From Microstegium vimineum (Eukaryota; Streptophyta; Magnoliopsida; Poales; Poaceae): 64,000 nucleotides of DNA. Position numbers and translations under genes: made by a program. The notes beneath the pieces are model-generated. The model was not told the origin of the DNA. It saw nothing but the letters and a program-made list of their open reading frames with translations, and ran no database searches. The stretch is taken from positions 31,519,925-31,583,924 of the forward strand of contig CM039126.1 of NCBI GenBank assembly GCA_022036555.1. The letters are read 5' to 3'. This document shows positions 23,270-36,500 of this stretch, piece after piece; the first letter of the stretch is position 1; each line of letters begins with the position of its first letter.

Positions 23270-24128
23270 TCAGGAAATTCAAAGTGGATTTTTCATGATT
23301 TCATGGAGATGATACTAGTGGTGTTGAGGAAAGATCTTCCTTGAATGAGGTGGACTTCATCTTCATCTCTCATATCTTGAACCATGAAGTCGGTGGGAAC
23401 ATAGTGATCTCTGATCATGATGTCTTTTGTTATTTCCTCCAAAAATCAGAATGATTGGTCTGCTAGCTGTAGCTGCACATATGTCTGGTATAGTGGTCTA
23501 CTGCCATATAAATGTTGGTAGGCCACCTTAGACACTATGTTACTGGTTGATCCAATATTGCAGAATATCTTGTAGAATGTACTTTCCTTGATCTTGCAAT
23601 CACTGGTAGGTACTCCTGGATCATCTAGCTTAGTTAGGTAATGGTGATAGAAGGAGGTGATCAAACCCTAAATCGATAGTGTTGATCATCCACAAGAGTC
23701 TTCTCTTGGTTGTTGAGATTTATTCTCCCTCTTCTATTGTTGATGTTGTTCTTCCTTGTAGCTGTAGTTGTATCCTCGTAGGTGTACGACGTCTGAGGAT
23801 GAGTAGGAACCTTGAGTGTAGGCTTCTTGGAAGTGAACTTCTCCTTGCCATCCTTGATTGTGAAACATATCTTGGCACTCCACCTGTTTCTTCAACCTCA
23901 AAGTCTGCCGATACAAACGAGTGTCCAACTCCTATGAAACTATCTTCAAGAACTCCCTTGGGATAGCATAGTGTCTGATCTGTAAGTTGGCATGATGTTG
24001 ACACTTGCTCCAAGGTCACAGACCACTTCTTCAAAAGTGTAAGTTCCAATGGAGATTGGAATGACAGGTCTCCCTGGATCTCCTTTCTTCATGGGTAGGG
24101 TGTCATCCACCCATGCTCTTGATGGCAC
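23270..24128 (-). pseudogene. retropepsin (protease) fragments of Athila/Tat-like element
   Basis: First segment (24128..23946) reads KKGDPGRPVIPISIGTYTF and then CDLGASVNIMP, the Athila-type aspartic protease active site (D-x-G-A). A second segment (about 23664..23290) has CNIGSTSNIVSKVAYQHLYG, LQLADQS, YVPTDFMV and a degenerate counterpart of LGRPFL, so it repeats the active-site region but with Asn in place of the catalytic Asp. Several frames and stops separate them. Either the element had two protease-like regions or a rearrangement joined parts of two copies. No activity is expected. Confidence 0.72.
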
Positions 24129-26228
24129 GGTGAAGAAGTGTCCTGCTCATAAAAAGAAGGCAGAGATCAAGTGCATGTGCTCTGCTGGTGGGAAAACACC
24201 AACGTAACCAAAAGTTATTATTCTCTAGCCTAAACACATTGAACAAAATTTAGTTGATGTTCTTATATTTCATTTAACCATGACCTGTGTGATAAGATCA
24301 TAGGATGAGCATGAATGTAGAATTTCATAAACACATGGCATATTGGATTGCTTTAACACATGGAAAGATTATCTAATTTATTTTTACATCATTGAGATTA
24401 TCATCTTCCAAGGTTGGATGTGCAACATTTTAGATGGTTAAGACTGTGAGATTAAGAAGTGGTACTAGGATCAAAATTTAAAGAACAAACATGTTGAGTT
24501 AATCAGGTTGGATTAAGTAGAGTTGCAGCTCAAACATATTTAAATCTTTATTTATGTGAATACCAGAATCAAAGAAAAAACTTCTAGAGTGATGTTTACT
24601 TACCTTTACCTTTGTCATTGGAGAATGATGACATCGTACCTTCATGGAAACTTCCCTTGATCAACTGGTTGTGCATTAACGAGTTGTCTTCTTATTCCAC
24701 TCCTCTCTCATCCTTGTTCTTCTAATCTTGAAATTTTTGTTGATCTTGTCTTGAAGTTTTGTTCACCCTCTTCCATGGATTGAGCGAATGTAGATTTTGT
24801 CCTTTGTCACTCCCCTTCTCCTTGCTCCATGGAATTCATCATGATGAATTAGCTACCTCTCTCTTGTGAAGGTTGTTGAAGTTCATGTGTCTCTCTTCAT
24901 CTTCAGTGTGAGTTCATCTCAGGACTTCCCAATTTGATATTGAAAGTTTTCCTGCAGGGGTTAGTCTAACAAAATATCCAATATCTACTCTAGTATACTA
25001 TCGGTTGAAAAATCAACACAGACAAGTCTAAATTAATTTAGGAAGACATTTTAACCTAAGCACCACGCTTAATTTAAAAATCCTTTAGAAGTAATATCCA
25101 AATACCTTTTGATTTAAACTAAGCACCATGCATAATTTAAAAGATGTATGAATATACTTCAAAACCTAAACATATACTATAGCAAACAAAGGTAATATGA
25201 AAGTATTATGAAGATTTACTCAAGTGAAGATGAAAGAGTATGATTTTTTTCTTTTTAGTAGTTGAGCATGCCTTAAAGGTAGGTACAAATAAGATGATGT
25301 AGTAACATGGCAAAAGGTTTTTTTATGATGGGTTATCCCCCAAGCTTGAATTTTGCAAAAATCAAGATTGGATGAATGAAATTCAATGTTGCATAATAAT
25401 TGGTTGGACATACCTTATGCTTGTTATTCCTTCACTCTTTCTGCTCTATACCTGGAAAGGTTAGTGACAAAAATACCCGAAGGAATATAATCATATATTT
25501 CTATGCTCACTTTACAAGGGTAGGCAACAAAAAAGGTGAACACTTATGTTAGGATCTCAGAGGTGCTTGTTTTAGGACACTAAGCTTGTCCTAGGGAAAC
25601 ATTTTAAGATGTGTTTTTAGCGACATGGTTTCCCTACTATTACCTATCTCAAAAGATTTACACAATGAGATCTACAATATTTATGATAAACATATGCATC
25701 GACAACCAACCTTTTGAAGTATTTGTAAACAGAACATGTTAGGGTGTTGGAGATGTCATGTGTGGTAATGATAGAGAGACGAATGGGTATGGGAGATGTC
25801 TCATATGAGCATAGATTTAAAGACATAGTTATGAATAGATTCCATGCTCATTGATATCATCTTCCTCTCCAATCTCTATGGTTGATTCTTCATGTAAGTT
25901 CAAAAATCCACTTGGATTGGCAACTCTCAAATTGGTCTTGTTTGGGGCCTCCTCTATACTTGGATAATTCATATTTTCAAATGAAGTTAAAACTAAACCA
26001 AGACTAGAGAAAGATTTCTCCCCAACCATGGCTATACAAGCAAGGCAAAGCTCATAGCCATTTATAAGAATGGGGTAAAAAGATGGTGGAGTCTCCAACA
26101 AGTCACCCTTTGGAGTAGAGTATTTATATATGTGGTAAGAAGAAAATGGTAAGGTGAGAAAGATGGTAAAAAGGAAAAAGGAAAAATGTAAATGGATGAC
26201 CATAGTTCAAAACTAGCACAGCTACTAT
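24129..26228. other. 5' interior of Athila/Tat-like element (minus orientation)
   Basis: About 2.1 kb of mostly noncoding DNA downstream of the primer-binding site. A 124-codon minus-strand frame at 25829..26203 has a hydrophobic start and an acidic end (STIEIGEEDDINEHG). I do not recognise it, and it may be chance. Confidence 0.45.
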
Positions 26229-26246
26229 TCCCCGGCAACGACGCCA
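26229..26246 (-). promoter_or_regulatory. primer-binding site, Athila/Tat type
   Basis: On the minus strand TGGCGTCGTTGCCGGGGA lies seven bases from the LTR end. It is close to TGGCGCCGTTGCCGGGGA, which I recall as the tRNA-Asp primer site typical of Athila/Tat elements. Confidence 0.8.
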
Positions 26247-26253
26247 GAAAGCT

Positions 26254-27462
26254 TGTTGGTATTTCTTAACGCACACAGATAAATCCGCAAGCGCATGGAT
26301 ACCGCTGTAGCTTTCAGCTGGGAGTATTCCAAAAGGGTATCGATTTCCACAGGGAACGCGAAGTGCACTAGAGAAGAACTAAGAACATCCAAGGATAGAT
26401 AAGATAACCAGGTAGAGAGATTTTAGAGTTTTCTAAGGGGTATATCTAATCAAAGGTCCACGATACTCTAGTTACTTTGGAGCAACAGTACCTTCCCGAC
26501 TCTCGACAAAGACTAGGAAAAAGGTAGTCGGGAGAGGCTGCCAAAAGCTCTACGAAAACACCAACCCGAACGTGGTGGACTACAAAGGCCTTACAGAGCT
26601 GTCACCCCTAGGGCTACCACAACTATCTATAGGATTGGGCGCAAACTCAGGTAAACTCTAGTCTAGACACCACGTCTACACTGTCGCTTACTACTCTAAA
26701 TCAACGTTTAAACTAGAGCACTCAATACGAGCGGAGATCCCGTAAATAGAATAAAGTAAGAACTGAAATAAGATACTTAGAAATAAATGAATGAAGAACC
26801 TGGAGATTGCTCCGAACCAGATGCTGCAAAAGTACAATGTTGAGGAAGATCCGACAGATCCGGCTCCTCCTAGCTCTCTCCTCCTCTCTCTCTCTCTCAC
26901 CTCTAATTATAACTAGATAAACTAGAACTAGAAGAACTAGATCTAGACAACTAGAGGGACCTCTCTCCTTCTCTACATCTAATTGAAACCCTAGCTTTTG
27001 CTTTGAAGAAGAATAATGAGATGAGATGATCCTCAGGGGCGTCAGGGGCCTTGCTTATATAGCCTCCTCAAATGAACGTCGGCCGTTGGATCAAACCGAC
27101 CTTAGGCGAAGTGTTTAGATTGATCCTCAAAGGTGGTGGAGCATAATCCGCGAACTTGAGCTTGATTGGTTGGAACAGCAGGGCGGGCGCCCTGACTCTG
27201 GGCCCGTTTTGCCTCCCGTTCGTTCTGGTGTCTCCTGGAATCTTCTAGAGTACAGAAAAATGTGCGGTTAATAAATATCTCTATGTAAACATGACATGTG
27301 GGACTTTCCTTGGTATTTCCTGATAACCCCCTGCAGAAACAAACATTCACCAAAACTTGTGGAATTCTGTTATTATAAACCCTAATTCTAGCTATTGGTT
27401 TCATTTAGATCCTTTTCCTTGTTTAGTTGACGGTTAAAATTGGTACTTAAGGACCGTCAATA
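26254..27462 (-). repeat. LTR (5' in element orientation)
   Basis: 1209 bp. On the plus strand it starts TGTTGGTATT and ends CCGTCAATA. The terminal CA has mutated to TA; the other copy keeps CA. Confidence 0.93.
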
Positions 27463-27467
27463 GCCAT

Positions 27468-27640
27468 CATCCATGGCTACATGGGAGGATGAATCCACCA
27501 TGCATTAAGGACCAGTTTTTGTTGGCTTTATCTTGTAGTCAAGCTAGATCTCTCAAAGAAGAGACATCAATATCTAGGCATATAAGGAGGCACAAGATGC
27601 ACCAGACAAGACGAGAATGCAACCATGGTAGGAGTTAGAA
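27468..27640 (+). pseudogene. Ty3/gypsy integrase C-terminal tail relic, part 2
   Basis: Continues the frame of 19341..19539 directly after the GCCAT target duplication, reading SSMATWEDEST and then a stop. ATWED is the characteristic end of the chromodomain-like tail of gypsy polyproteins. Later codons contain stops, so it is an old relic. No LTR belonging to it is identified in the window. Confidence 0.62.
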
Positions 27641-29334
27641 ATAAGGACAAGTACTTGCTAGTGGCCTAACAATGACTACACTCAAAGGAAGGAGCAAATG
27701 AGCTTGTAGGCCCAACTGGCGATACATAGGAGAAGAGTGGGAGTAAGCACTGAGGTGTGGTGTGTATCATCTAGCATGTAAGGTGGTGTCTGGTTGAGAG
27801 ATGAGTGAAAGGATCAAGATGCCCAAGAGGGGGGGGGGTGAATTGGGATTATTTAAATTTCTAAGCAAGAATTAAAACCTAAGTAATATCCAATTAACCC
27901 CCAAGTGCCTATGTGTGGGATTCTCGCTAAACAAGTAACTAGAAGAACAAGTAAAGCAAGACACCCTATGCAATTCTAGTCAAGAATGATATAAAGCAAG
28001 TAATAGCAATTAGAGTAATGCTCAAAAGTAATTACATGTAGAGAGAAGGAGAAGGATGAGAGAAAGGTTGACACGATGATGTTTTGCCGAGGTATCAAGG
28101 AGTCGACACTCTCCCCTAGTCCTCGTTGGAGCACCCGTGCAAGGGTATTGCTCCCCCTTAGCCCGCGCAAGGACTAAGTGCTCTCTACGAGCTGATTCTT
28201 TGCCACTCTGGCTTGGTGAATTGCCCATAATCGATCACAATCGAATTTGGGTCATCCAACAAGAACACCTCCGGATGATCACCAAGCTTCACATCGTCAA
28301 GTTGTCTAGGTAATGTCGATCTCCAAGAGTAACAAGCACTATCACTCACTTGTCCAAGGCTAGTCTAATGAGTCGATGGATGCACACTTGCTTACTCCTA
28401 AGCAACTAGTGAGGATGAACTATGGATTCTCAAGTCTCTTCTCTCTCACTAGGGCTCTTGCACTCATTGAGTTCTCACAAGGGTTGTTCAGCTAAATGGA
28501 TGGGCAAGAGTAGTGTAAAGGAGGTGTGGGGGAAGTATAAATACCCTCCCACAAACTCCTTAGCACCACCTGAAACTGACTTCTCTGCGTCACTCCGAAC
28601 GCTAAAAGTGTGTGCGGTCCGGACCAATTCGCATGCGTCTGAACCTCACACCAGCACTGCTCTTTAGTCTGTTACTAGGGCATCTGGACGCAACTCAATA
28701 GTCCGGACCCTTGGCTCTGGACACAGTTCGGACTCAAATTCCTTCTCTGAAACTCTCTGTATGCAGTCCGGGCAGGGATCATTAGTCTGAACCCTTCTCT
28801 CCAGACAGCGACCGAACATCTTTTTCCTCTCTAGAAGTCTCTGTGTACTGTCCGGATCCAAGCAATTGGTCCGGACCCTACAGTCCGGACAGCGTCCGGA
28901 CCTCTTTATCCTTTCTGGAATCTCTCTGTGTAGGTCTGGACCCAACGCATTGGTCCAGACCCTAATAGTTCACAACGTCTGGAGCTCTTGTCTTATCCAA
29001 AGCAAACCCTAGGGGTCTGGACGCATCACAATTAGTCTGGACCCTTGGGGACTTAGCGTCTGGAGCTCGTTTGAGGGCCAAAACTTCATTGGATTTGCAC
29101 ACTTTAAAAATAGAAGTTGCTCACCATCATCTTATGGTTGTTATAAAGCTACCTAGTTCTAGTTTTGACAAGTGTGCACCACACCTAACCAATTAGCCTC
29201 TCCTAGGTCAAACTACTAGATAGTACCCCCTTAATAGTACGACCAAAGGTAAAATAAAGGTGCTAAACTACTCTAAGTGTCTCTCAACTCCAAATGACAC
29301 TTAGAACTAGTCTATGCTCACTAGTACAAACAAG

Positions 29335-29640
29335 CTCTACACAGGCGGTTCGTAACCTATCTCTACAGGCGTTTTTCTGTTCCGCCTGTGGGAGAGGCTA
29401 GTAAAAATGGCGCCTCAGCGCAGGCGGTTACCCGTGAACCGCTTGTAGAAATGTATTTTCACACGCGGTTCCTTAAGACAACCGCCTGTGAAAATGTTGT
29501 TTCTACATGCAGTTGGTTATGAAAACCGCTTGTAAAAATACATTTCTACAAGTGGTTTGCTATATAAACCGCATGTAGAAACTTCTTTCCACAGGCGGCT
29601 GTGCTCTAATAACCGCCTGTAGAAAGTACCGTTGGATTTA
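29335..29640. repeat. CACTA-1 left subterminal repeats
   Basis: Repeats of ACAGGCGGTT and its inverse AACCGCCTGT, spaced 30-60 bp and often paired as small hairpins. Such repeats are binding sites for the element's own proteins in En/Spm. Confidence 0.85.
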
Positions 29641-29846
29641 TAATATTTGTAATTATGCATTTGTGGATGCAATATATGTAATACATTGAAAATATTAAAC
29701 CATATTAGATCATGTGAATAACTATAGAAACATGCAATCTAATTATCTCATATACATCAAAGTTTGTGCTCACAATCATAAAGTTACCTAAAGTTAAACG
29801 TATATACACATCAAACTTTACATACATCAAAGTTTTCCCCTATGCT

Positions 29847-29920
29847 CTAATAACCATCTTTCGTAAGATGTAGCCTACTAATCTCTGTTAGAACCCTATA
29901 CTCTGGCCTTGCTAAGGGGC
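29847..29920 (-). pseudogene. C-terminal end of CACTA-1 Ulp1-like gene, cut off by copia insertion
   Basis: On the minus strand this 74-bp piece continues the frame of 45139..45250 across the GGGGC target site without a shift and ends at TAG (29849..29847), reading LARPEYRVLTEIS near its start. It shows that the copia element entered the last exon of the protease gene. Confidence 0.75.
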
Positions 29921-32217
29921 TGAAAAGACCTTGATGTCGCCTAGCAGGACTAGAGGGGGGGTGAATAGGTCTGTTTAAAATAAACTTGCAAACTTTCTGT
30001 CAGCATAGGTCCGGCACTACCGGCCTTGGGTCCGTCACTGCCGAGGTGCCCGGCACTGCTGCTCTAAAGCCCGGCAGTGCTGGCCACTAGGACAGAACTG
30101 AGCACAATTCAAAAAGTATAACTAGAATGGAAATTGTGCTTGAATGAAAACCTTCCTAGAGGTGTAGGGAACCTCTAGCACTACTTGAAAGTGGTAGCAA
30201 CACACCCACCAAGTAGATCGGGACCAAACCCTAGAAATCACCTTGAGGACAAATGTAAGTAAGGCAAACAACACAAACACAAGTGACACAAGATTTATCC
30301 CGTGGTTCAGCGTCGCCACCAAGGCTGGCCTAAGTCCACGTTGTTGAGGTTCTCCACACAAGGCTTAGGCTCTCCACACAAGGCTTGCCTTTCCCTCGTT
30401 CTCAAATCAAGAGTGAACTCTTGAAGTGAGGGGTGATTTCTTAGCTGCAATGAGATGGTTAGCAACCTCTCAGGGCTGCCACACAAGTTGGCAAGCTCCA
30501 CGAGTGACGCTCTAGCCGGCTAGGAGCAAGCTCCAAGAGTAACGAATGCAATCCACCGGCTTGAACGCGAACCAAGTGCCCTAGACAATGAAGAACAGTT
30601 TGGGCTGCACTTTAATGGAGTTTGGAGGCTCAATCTCTCAGAGGATTGGAGAGGAATCAAAGGAGAAGCTTGAGGGGCTCCAAGGGAGTTAGAGAGAGGG
30701 AGAGAGTTGTTGCTGTGAGCACTTGATAAGGGAATGGTCGAGATGACTGTTGGGGGCAGCAGGAAGGGGATAGAAGTACTCCCTGCTGTCCAACGGTAAC
30801 TTTAAGTCGTGGCACTGCCACTCTCAGGCCCGGCACTGCCGATCAGGTCCGGCACTGCCGGCCTCACGCCCGACACTGCTGGACCTCAGCACTACCGCTC
30901 TTGGGGAGCAGCACTGCTACACTGCCCAAAAATGCTCCGAATGAAAAACTGTTTTACAGGGAGTCTGGGCAAGGTATAAGAGGATGTTTGGTGGAATTTG
31001 AGCACTTGGTTGCACATTTTAGCATGCACATTGCATCCCCCTTTGTAGTACGACCTTTCCTAAACTCAAATTCAAAACATCAAATAATTTAAACACCTTT
31101 GAGTTGGTCACCGTATCTTTTGATAATTTGAGGCCGCACCATTGAATGTATTATCCTCATTCTTGTAATACCTTGAGCATGTGTTTGCAATCATCCTTAT
31201 CTCATCTCTATGAGCAAACACACCTTAGAGCTTGTGACTTGAATCTTTTCAACACATATGAATTCAGCCCATGGCTTCAAGTCACTTCCACTAATAAATT
31301 GATCCTCAACATAATATGACTCCTCATAGCTTGATTAGTACTTCGACTCAATGCAAGTACTATCTTCTTCACCTTAGCTATAGTACCTCGGTCTCCTTGA
31401 CCTTCACCTTTGCTTAGTACCTCGAAGTCCTTTCCTTGCTATCTTCACCCTATCAAGCCATACTCAAGTCACATCATATTAAGCATCGATTGAAAACCAT
31501 TTCTTCAATATTGTGATCCTTGCTTGAATATCCTATAGATATGAATGTTGAGATCAATCAAGCTTCGATAGATGAGACTCCACATAGATATGGTCAAGCC
31601 AATTCACAATTCCTTAGATCTTCCTCATTTTGGCTTGACACTCCCATCATTCACTACAATCTCTATCTTCATACTTCTAGCTTGATCATATTAATGCAAA
31701 GTGATTTTCCACATCTTTGTCCATACAAGCAAACTAAAGTAGAGACCATCTTATATCCAATATACATTGTCTCCTTTGTCATTTGACCTTTGCTTGGTGT
31801 TTTCTCACTAATGCACTATTGATCCATTATTCATTCCTTGATCAACACTAGTCCACTATCCAACTCTTCTTGTTCATGCAAAGCAAACCAATATAGAGAC
31901 CAATCCATAACTATCAACTCATGTCTCATTTGCCATTTACTAAACATGCTTGCTTTCACATGATACTATGATATCCCACAACATAGAGGCCATTTCATTG
32001 ATTCCATTTGCATTGTTGTCTTTTGCTTGAACTAGATTGTTTCCATAGTCTTCCAATGTAACAATACACAAATTGACCTTCATCTCAACACTGTGTGGAA
32101 TACCATCAAGTTTGCTTTTCTTGTTTAACCTTTGATGCACTTAGCAAACTTGTTAGACCTTTAATTGTGTTGTCACTCAATTCACCAAAACCCACTAAAG
32201 GGCTAGATGCACTTTCA
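29921..32217 (-). repeat. copia LTR (3' in element orientation)
   Basis: 2297 bp, starting TGAAAAGACC and ending GCACTTTCA. It contains clusters of CGGCACTGCCG-like units (30005-30090, 30805-30910). Frames inside are shadows. Confidence 0.95.
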
Positions 32218-32219
32218 AT

Positions 32220-32234
32220 CTCCCCCTTTTTGGT
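32220..32234 (-). promoter_or_regulatory. polypurine tract of copia element
   Basis: On the minus strand CAAAAAGGGGGAGA precedes the LTR by two bases, as in SIRE-type elements. Confidence 0.8.
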
Positions 32235-33521
32235 GATTGATGACAACACAATTAAAGCTTACAAGAGATTGATAAATGATAAGATTTTGGATCCTATGAT
32301 ATAGTGAGCTCCCCCTAAATGTGTGCATTGAAGGGAATTCAAAATTTGGCCTCAAATGCCAAATGCACATATTTAAGAACAATTGTGAGAACTCTCCTAT
32401 ATCATAGCATCTGTGGGGTGCAAGGTGTCATCAAGATAAACATGATGCTCATGACAGTTATACAAATCAGAGATAATAGATACTGAAATTACACTGGGAG
32501 GCACTGCCGCTCTGAGAGCGGCACTGCTGCACCTGTGGCAGTCAGCACAACTATCCTTGCACACACAACATATTTCTCCTCTTTACATATCAAAAAAAAA
32601 TTTTATACCCCTTACACTTTTAATATTTCTCCCCCTTTGGAATTAATCTCCAAAAAGGATCTCTCTACCAAAAAGGAAGAAATCAAGGTAGACAAGTGAG
32701 GGCAAGAGGTAGGCAGAAGTTTTAGCAAGTATGATTTTACTTTTATGTTTTCTACCAAACAAAGTATGCAACAAATTAAGTCAAGATTCTTGAGAAGATA
32801 GCATATTTGGCTCATACCTCACTTAGATGATAGTTTTAACATAAGACAAACTCATGCTATCATCACAAGAGGTATCAACCAAATATCTAATTCATTCTCT
32901 AATCGTCACCACAAGAACAAACTTATGGTGTGACTCAAATTATTGCATACACATGCACACACTAGCATGTAAGGGCCTAGATGCACAAAGGTAGTACAAG
33001 AGTTCATGGAGTGATATACCTTTGTTCTAAGCCTCATAATCTCCATCATGATGATTATTTTGAATTTAGTGCTTTGATGGGTTTGACACTTGTTCAATCA
33101 AAAATATCTCATTTGTGCCCATATCTCATCATCATCATCTTTAAGGAGATATCACAAACTTGTGCTTGATATCAATTGAAAGTCCATGGCTAGCTCTTGT
33201 TGTAATTTTGAGATACCAATTGAAGACATATTTCTTGATATAATAAATTGAGATATTGTCCATCAATATCAATTGAAATATGATCTTCATAGTATGAAAC
33301 CAATTGAAGGAATCTTCCCAAGTTGGTACCAATTGGAATGGATGTTTGTATCTCATCATATCACATAGATGCCTCCTAATAAAGGCTTACAGAAACAAGA
33401 GATGCCATTAAATTGCACAAGCTAGAGTTTCACAACTAGTGATCATTTTGGATGTGGAAGGCATGTGGATCACTAATTGCAAAACCTCATAACATAGACT
33501 AAGTTCCCCCTTTTTGATAGT
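32235..33521. other. noncoding interior of copia element, 3' side
   Basis: No pol or envelope-like domain found. It holds a further pair of GGCACTGCCG-type units near 32500-32530. Confidence 0.6.
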
Positions 33522-36500
33522 TGTAACACCCCAAATTTTTGTTTCTTGAAAATAGGATTTAAATCGATTTAATTGTGAATTTTGGTGTTCATGAAATCAT
33601 AGGAAATAAAAACTTTTTATGAAGTTAAAATTTTCTTTTGGTAGAAACATGGTTGAGCATGCATGCCCTTGCATTTGTTGTTGCATTGTCTGGCTTTTCA
33701 AATGAAGTTTCAAATTTGATTTTCAAATTGGTTTTGGAAATTGCTTTGAAATAAAAAGAAAATAAAAAGAAAAGTCAAAACCCCCCTCCCCTTCTGTTTC
33801 TGGCCTGAGTCCATCCCCCTCACCCCCCGACTTGTCTTGCTCTCAAGCCCAAGCCGGCCGCAGGCCCAAACCCTCCCCTCTCCCACCGGCCCAAGCTCTC
33901 CCCTCTCTCTCTCGGATGGGCCGACGCCCCACAGGCCGGCCCACTCTGCTCTCCCCCTCTCTCTCTGGCTCACTGACGGCCCGACCCCGCCTCTTCACAC
34001 GCTGACAGGTGGACCCCACCTGGCAGACTCGTCTCCCTCCTTTCCTTTTCTTCCTCCCTCTCCTTCCCTTTTCTCTGTGCCGACGCCGCGCACCTCTGCC
34101 GGCCGTGAAATCGGAGCAGGATTCCCCTCCCCCTCCCTACGCCGACACGGACCCGTGACTCGTCGACAAGCGCCGCACGCCCATGGCCCTTTCCTTTCTC
34201 CCTCTCCCTCTCTTTCCTTCCCAGAGCGCCGCCGTCTTCTTCTTGCCTCGGATGGAAACCGATGCCGCCGCCTTCCTTATCCGCCGAGCGCAAATCCGCC
34301 TCCCGATCCTTCCCTTCCATCTTTGCACCACCCCGAGGGCTATAAATAGCCAAGCCCCGTCCTTCACCGCCTCCAGTTTGCCTTCCCGAGCTCTGCAGAG
34401 CCCCAGCCGCCGCCGCGATCAAGCGCAGAACATCGCGCGAACCACCTCTCTGCCGTTCCTAGTCGTTCGTCGAGCTCCGCAGCGTGGTAAGGAGACCCAA
34501 GACCCCGGCTTCACCCTCCCTTCCTCCTCCTGCTCCTCCGCGCGCGCACAGTCTCATCCCGCATCCACCGTCCTGTCCAGTGCCGCCCCATCGCGCGAAC
34601 CGTCGTCTCTGCGACAAAATCGGTCCAACCGATACCGCCATCGAAACCGCGTCGTCCCCCTAGTTCTCCCAATGCCCTTCTTCCGCCCTCTCTCGCTCTC
34701 TGGACTTCTGGGCACGCTCACCCGAGCCGCAGTGCCGCCACCGCACGTGGACTGCCCTCTTGTGTCCCTCTCGGCCTCAACCAACCCCACAGACGAGTTC
34801 CCCTCTCCTTCCTCTCTCTCCCGGTGCTTTCTTTTCGACCAGTGGAGTTCGGAATCGCCGTGACCACGCACGCCGGCGAGCTCCCACCCTCTGCCCATGG
34901 CGCGTCGCCGTCAGAGCGCCGCCCTGACGACCCTCAGACCCGAGCCCTCCCTGCGCCGTCAGATTTCCCTCGGACGGCTGGGATTAGATCCCTTTAAGTG
35001 GATACCGGTTCGGTCCACCGTGGACCCATAGACCAAGGCCCCGCACGCGGTCCACAGCTGCGTGGTGCACCTGCCCTACCCCGCTCTGCCACGTGGCGCC
35101 ACGTCAACCCCGCTTGACCCCGCACCGCAGTCCTTGGCATAGTTCCCACGTTTACGCTTTCTCTTTCTGAAAACGAAAAGCCTCTCTGTATTTCAAAAAT
35201 ACGCTTTTCTTCTATTTACAGAACTGCCACTCTCATTCAGATGCTTATAATTTCTCCGTTTAACTCTGTTTTGACCCAAACGAGTTGCGTTAGATCCGTA
35301 ATTTCATAATATATCTAATGGTACAGTTTTCATCTATGTTAATTACTTTTGAAAATCAAAGAAAATTAATTTGTTAATGCTTTAACCTGCCTTTTTCAAA
35401 ATCTCGTTTAAATCGTATTTTCTCCGTTTTAAATCCGTTTCGATCCGTTCAAGTTGCGTTGGCTTTGTATCGGCGTAACCTTTTCAGGAGTGATTTTTAA
35501 TACCATGTTAATAGCTTTGTATTTTCATGATGTAAAACCCTAACTGGATTAACCACTACGCAACTTGTTTTTAGACATAAAATGTCGATGCTTTCTTTTT
35601 CGTTTTCGAAATCCAAATACAAGTTTGACCTAATTCTAATCAAGGTGTTTCTCTGAAATACCTTATCTACTCTTTTATATAATAATAAAATTGATAAAGT
35701 CCGTAGTTCTCTTTTGTAAAAGCAAATCTTCCGTTAGTTGTATCTCGATCATCGTAGCTCCGTTTAGCGTGTTCTTCGCGACTGTGTGATCGTAGAGTTG
35801 CGTAGGTTCCTTTTAAATCCTTTTTATTGATTGGTGTATTGTACTAATTTTTGTCATGTTTGTATGCTTTGTATGAATCAGAATGCTTGTGTGGTGATTT
35901 GGTAATTATTGTCCAATCGGTGAGAGTTACGTTGGAGATCAAGAAGTTGGTGTTTCAGAAGATCTTTTGAAGAAGTTAATCTTTGAAGACGTTGATCTTT
36001 GAAGAAAGGATCGGTTTTAAGGCAAGTATTATATGGGATCTTCCTTGATGTCCTAATAATGAAGTTTTTCCAATAAAATCATATGCATGTGTCTAATACT
36101 GTCACCATAGGGTTTACCTAGATTTGATTACCTTGATCCTTGAAATCCTATGGGTTACCTTTGCATATGGGTAGTTATTGCTAGTGCTCTATTTAAATAA
36201 GCATGATCCTTTAATCTTGATTAATGACTACATGAGATGGTAAAGTAAAACTTGACTTTTTAGTAACATGGATTTAGGACCCTATCTGTCAGCAAAAGCT
36301 GGGACATACCATACAACCACGAGGGCTATAATGGCTCTGGCTTTAGTTCAGTATGAGGGCAACTCTCTCGCATGTGACAGTTCGCGAAAGTTGCCATTGC
36401 CGAGCGGTTGCGGAGCGGCTGGAGTGGGGACCGCTGCGTGTGTGTACCACCGACGGGCTCCTATATACCCCTTGCCCATGGATCCGTAGTGTCTGTTGTT

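Larger units (their letters stand above)
19540..27462 (-). mobile_element. Athila/Tat-like Ty3/gypsy element, coding region largely lost
   Basis: LTRs at 19540..20759 and 26254..27462. The TSD GCCAT is perfect at 19535..19539 and 27463..27467. Orientation is minus: the primer-binding site lies next to the right LTR and the polypurine tract next to the left LTR. On the minus strand the LTR begins TGTTGACGGT. Only gag-like and protease fragments are seen inside; reverse transcriptase, RNase H and integrase are absent. It is therefore non-autonomous and would need proteins from a relative. Confidence 0.9.

Noticed and set aside
28600..29060. Repeated TCCGGAC motifs considered as a regulatory array
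   Set aside because: They lie in a copia solo LTR and are diverged, irregular units, similar in style to the repeats of the related copia LTR.
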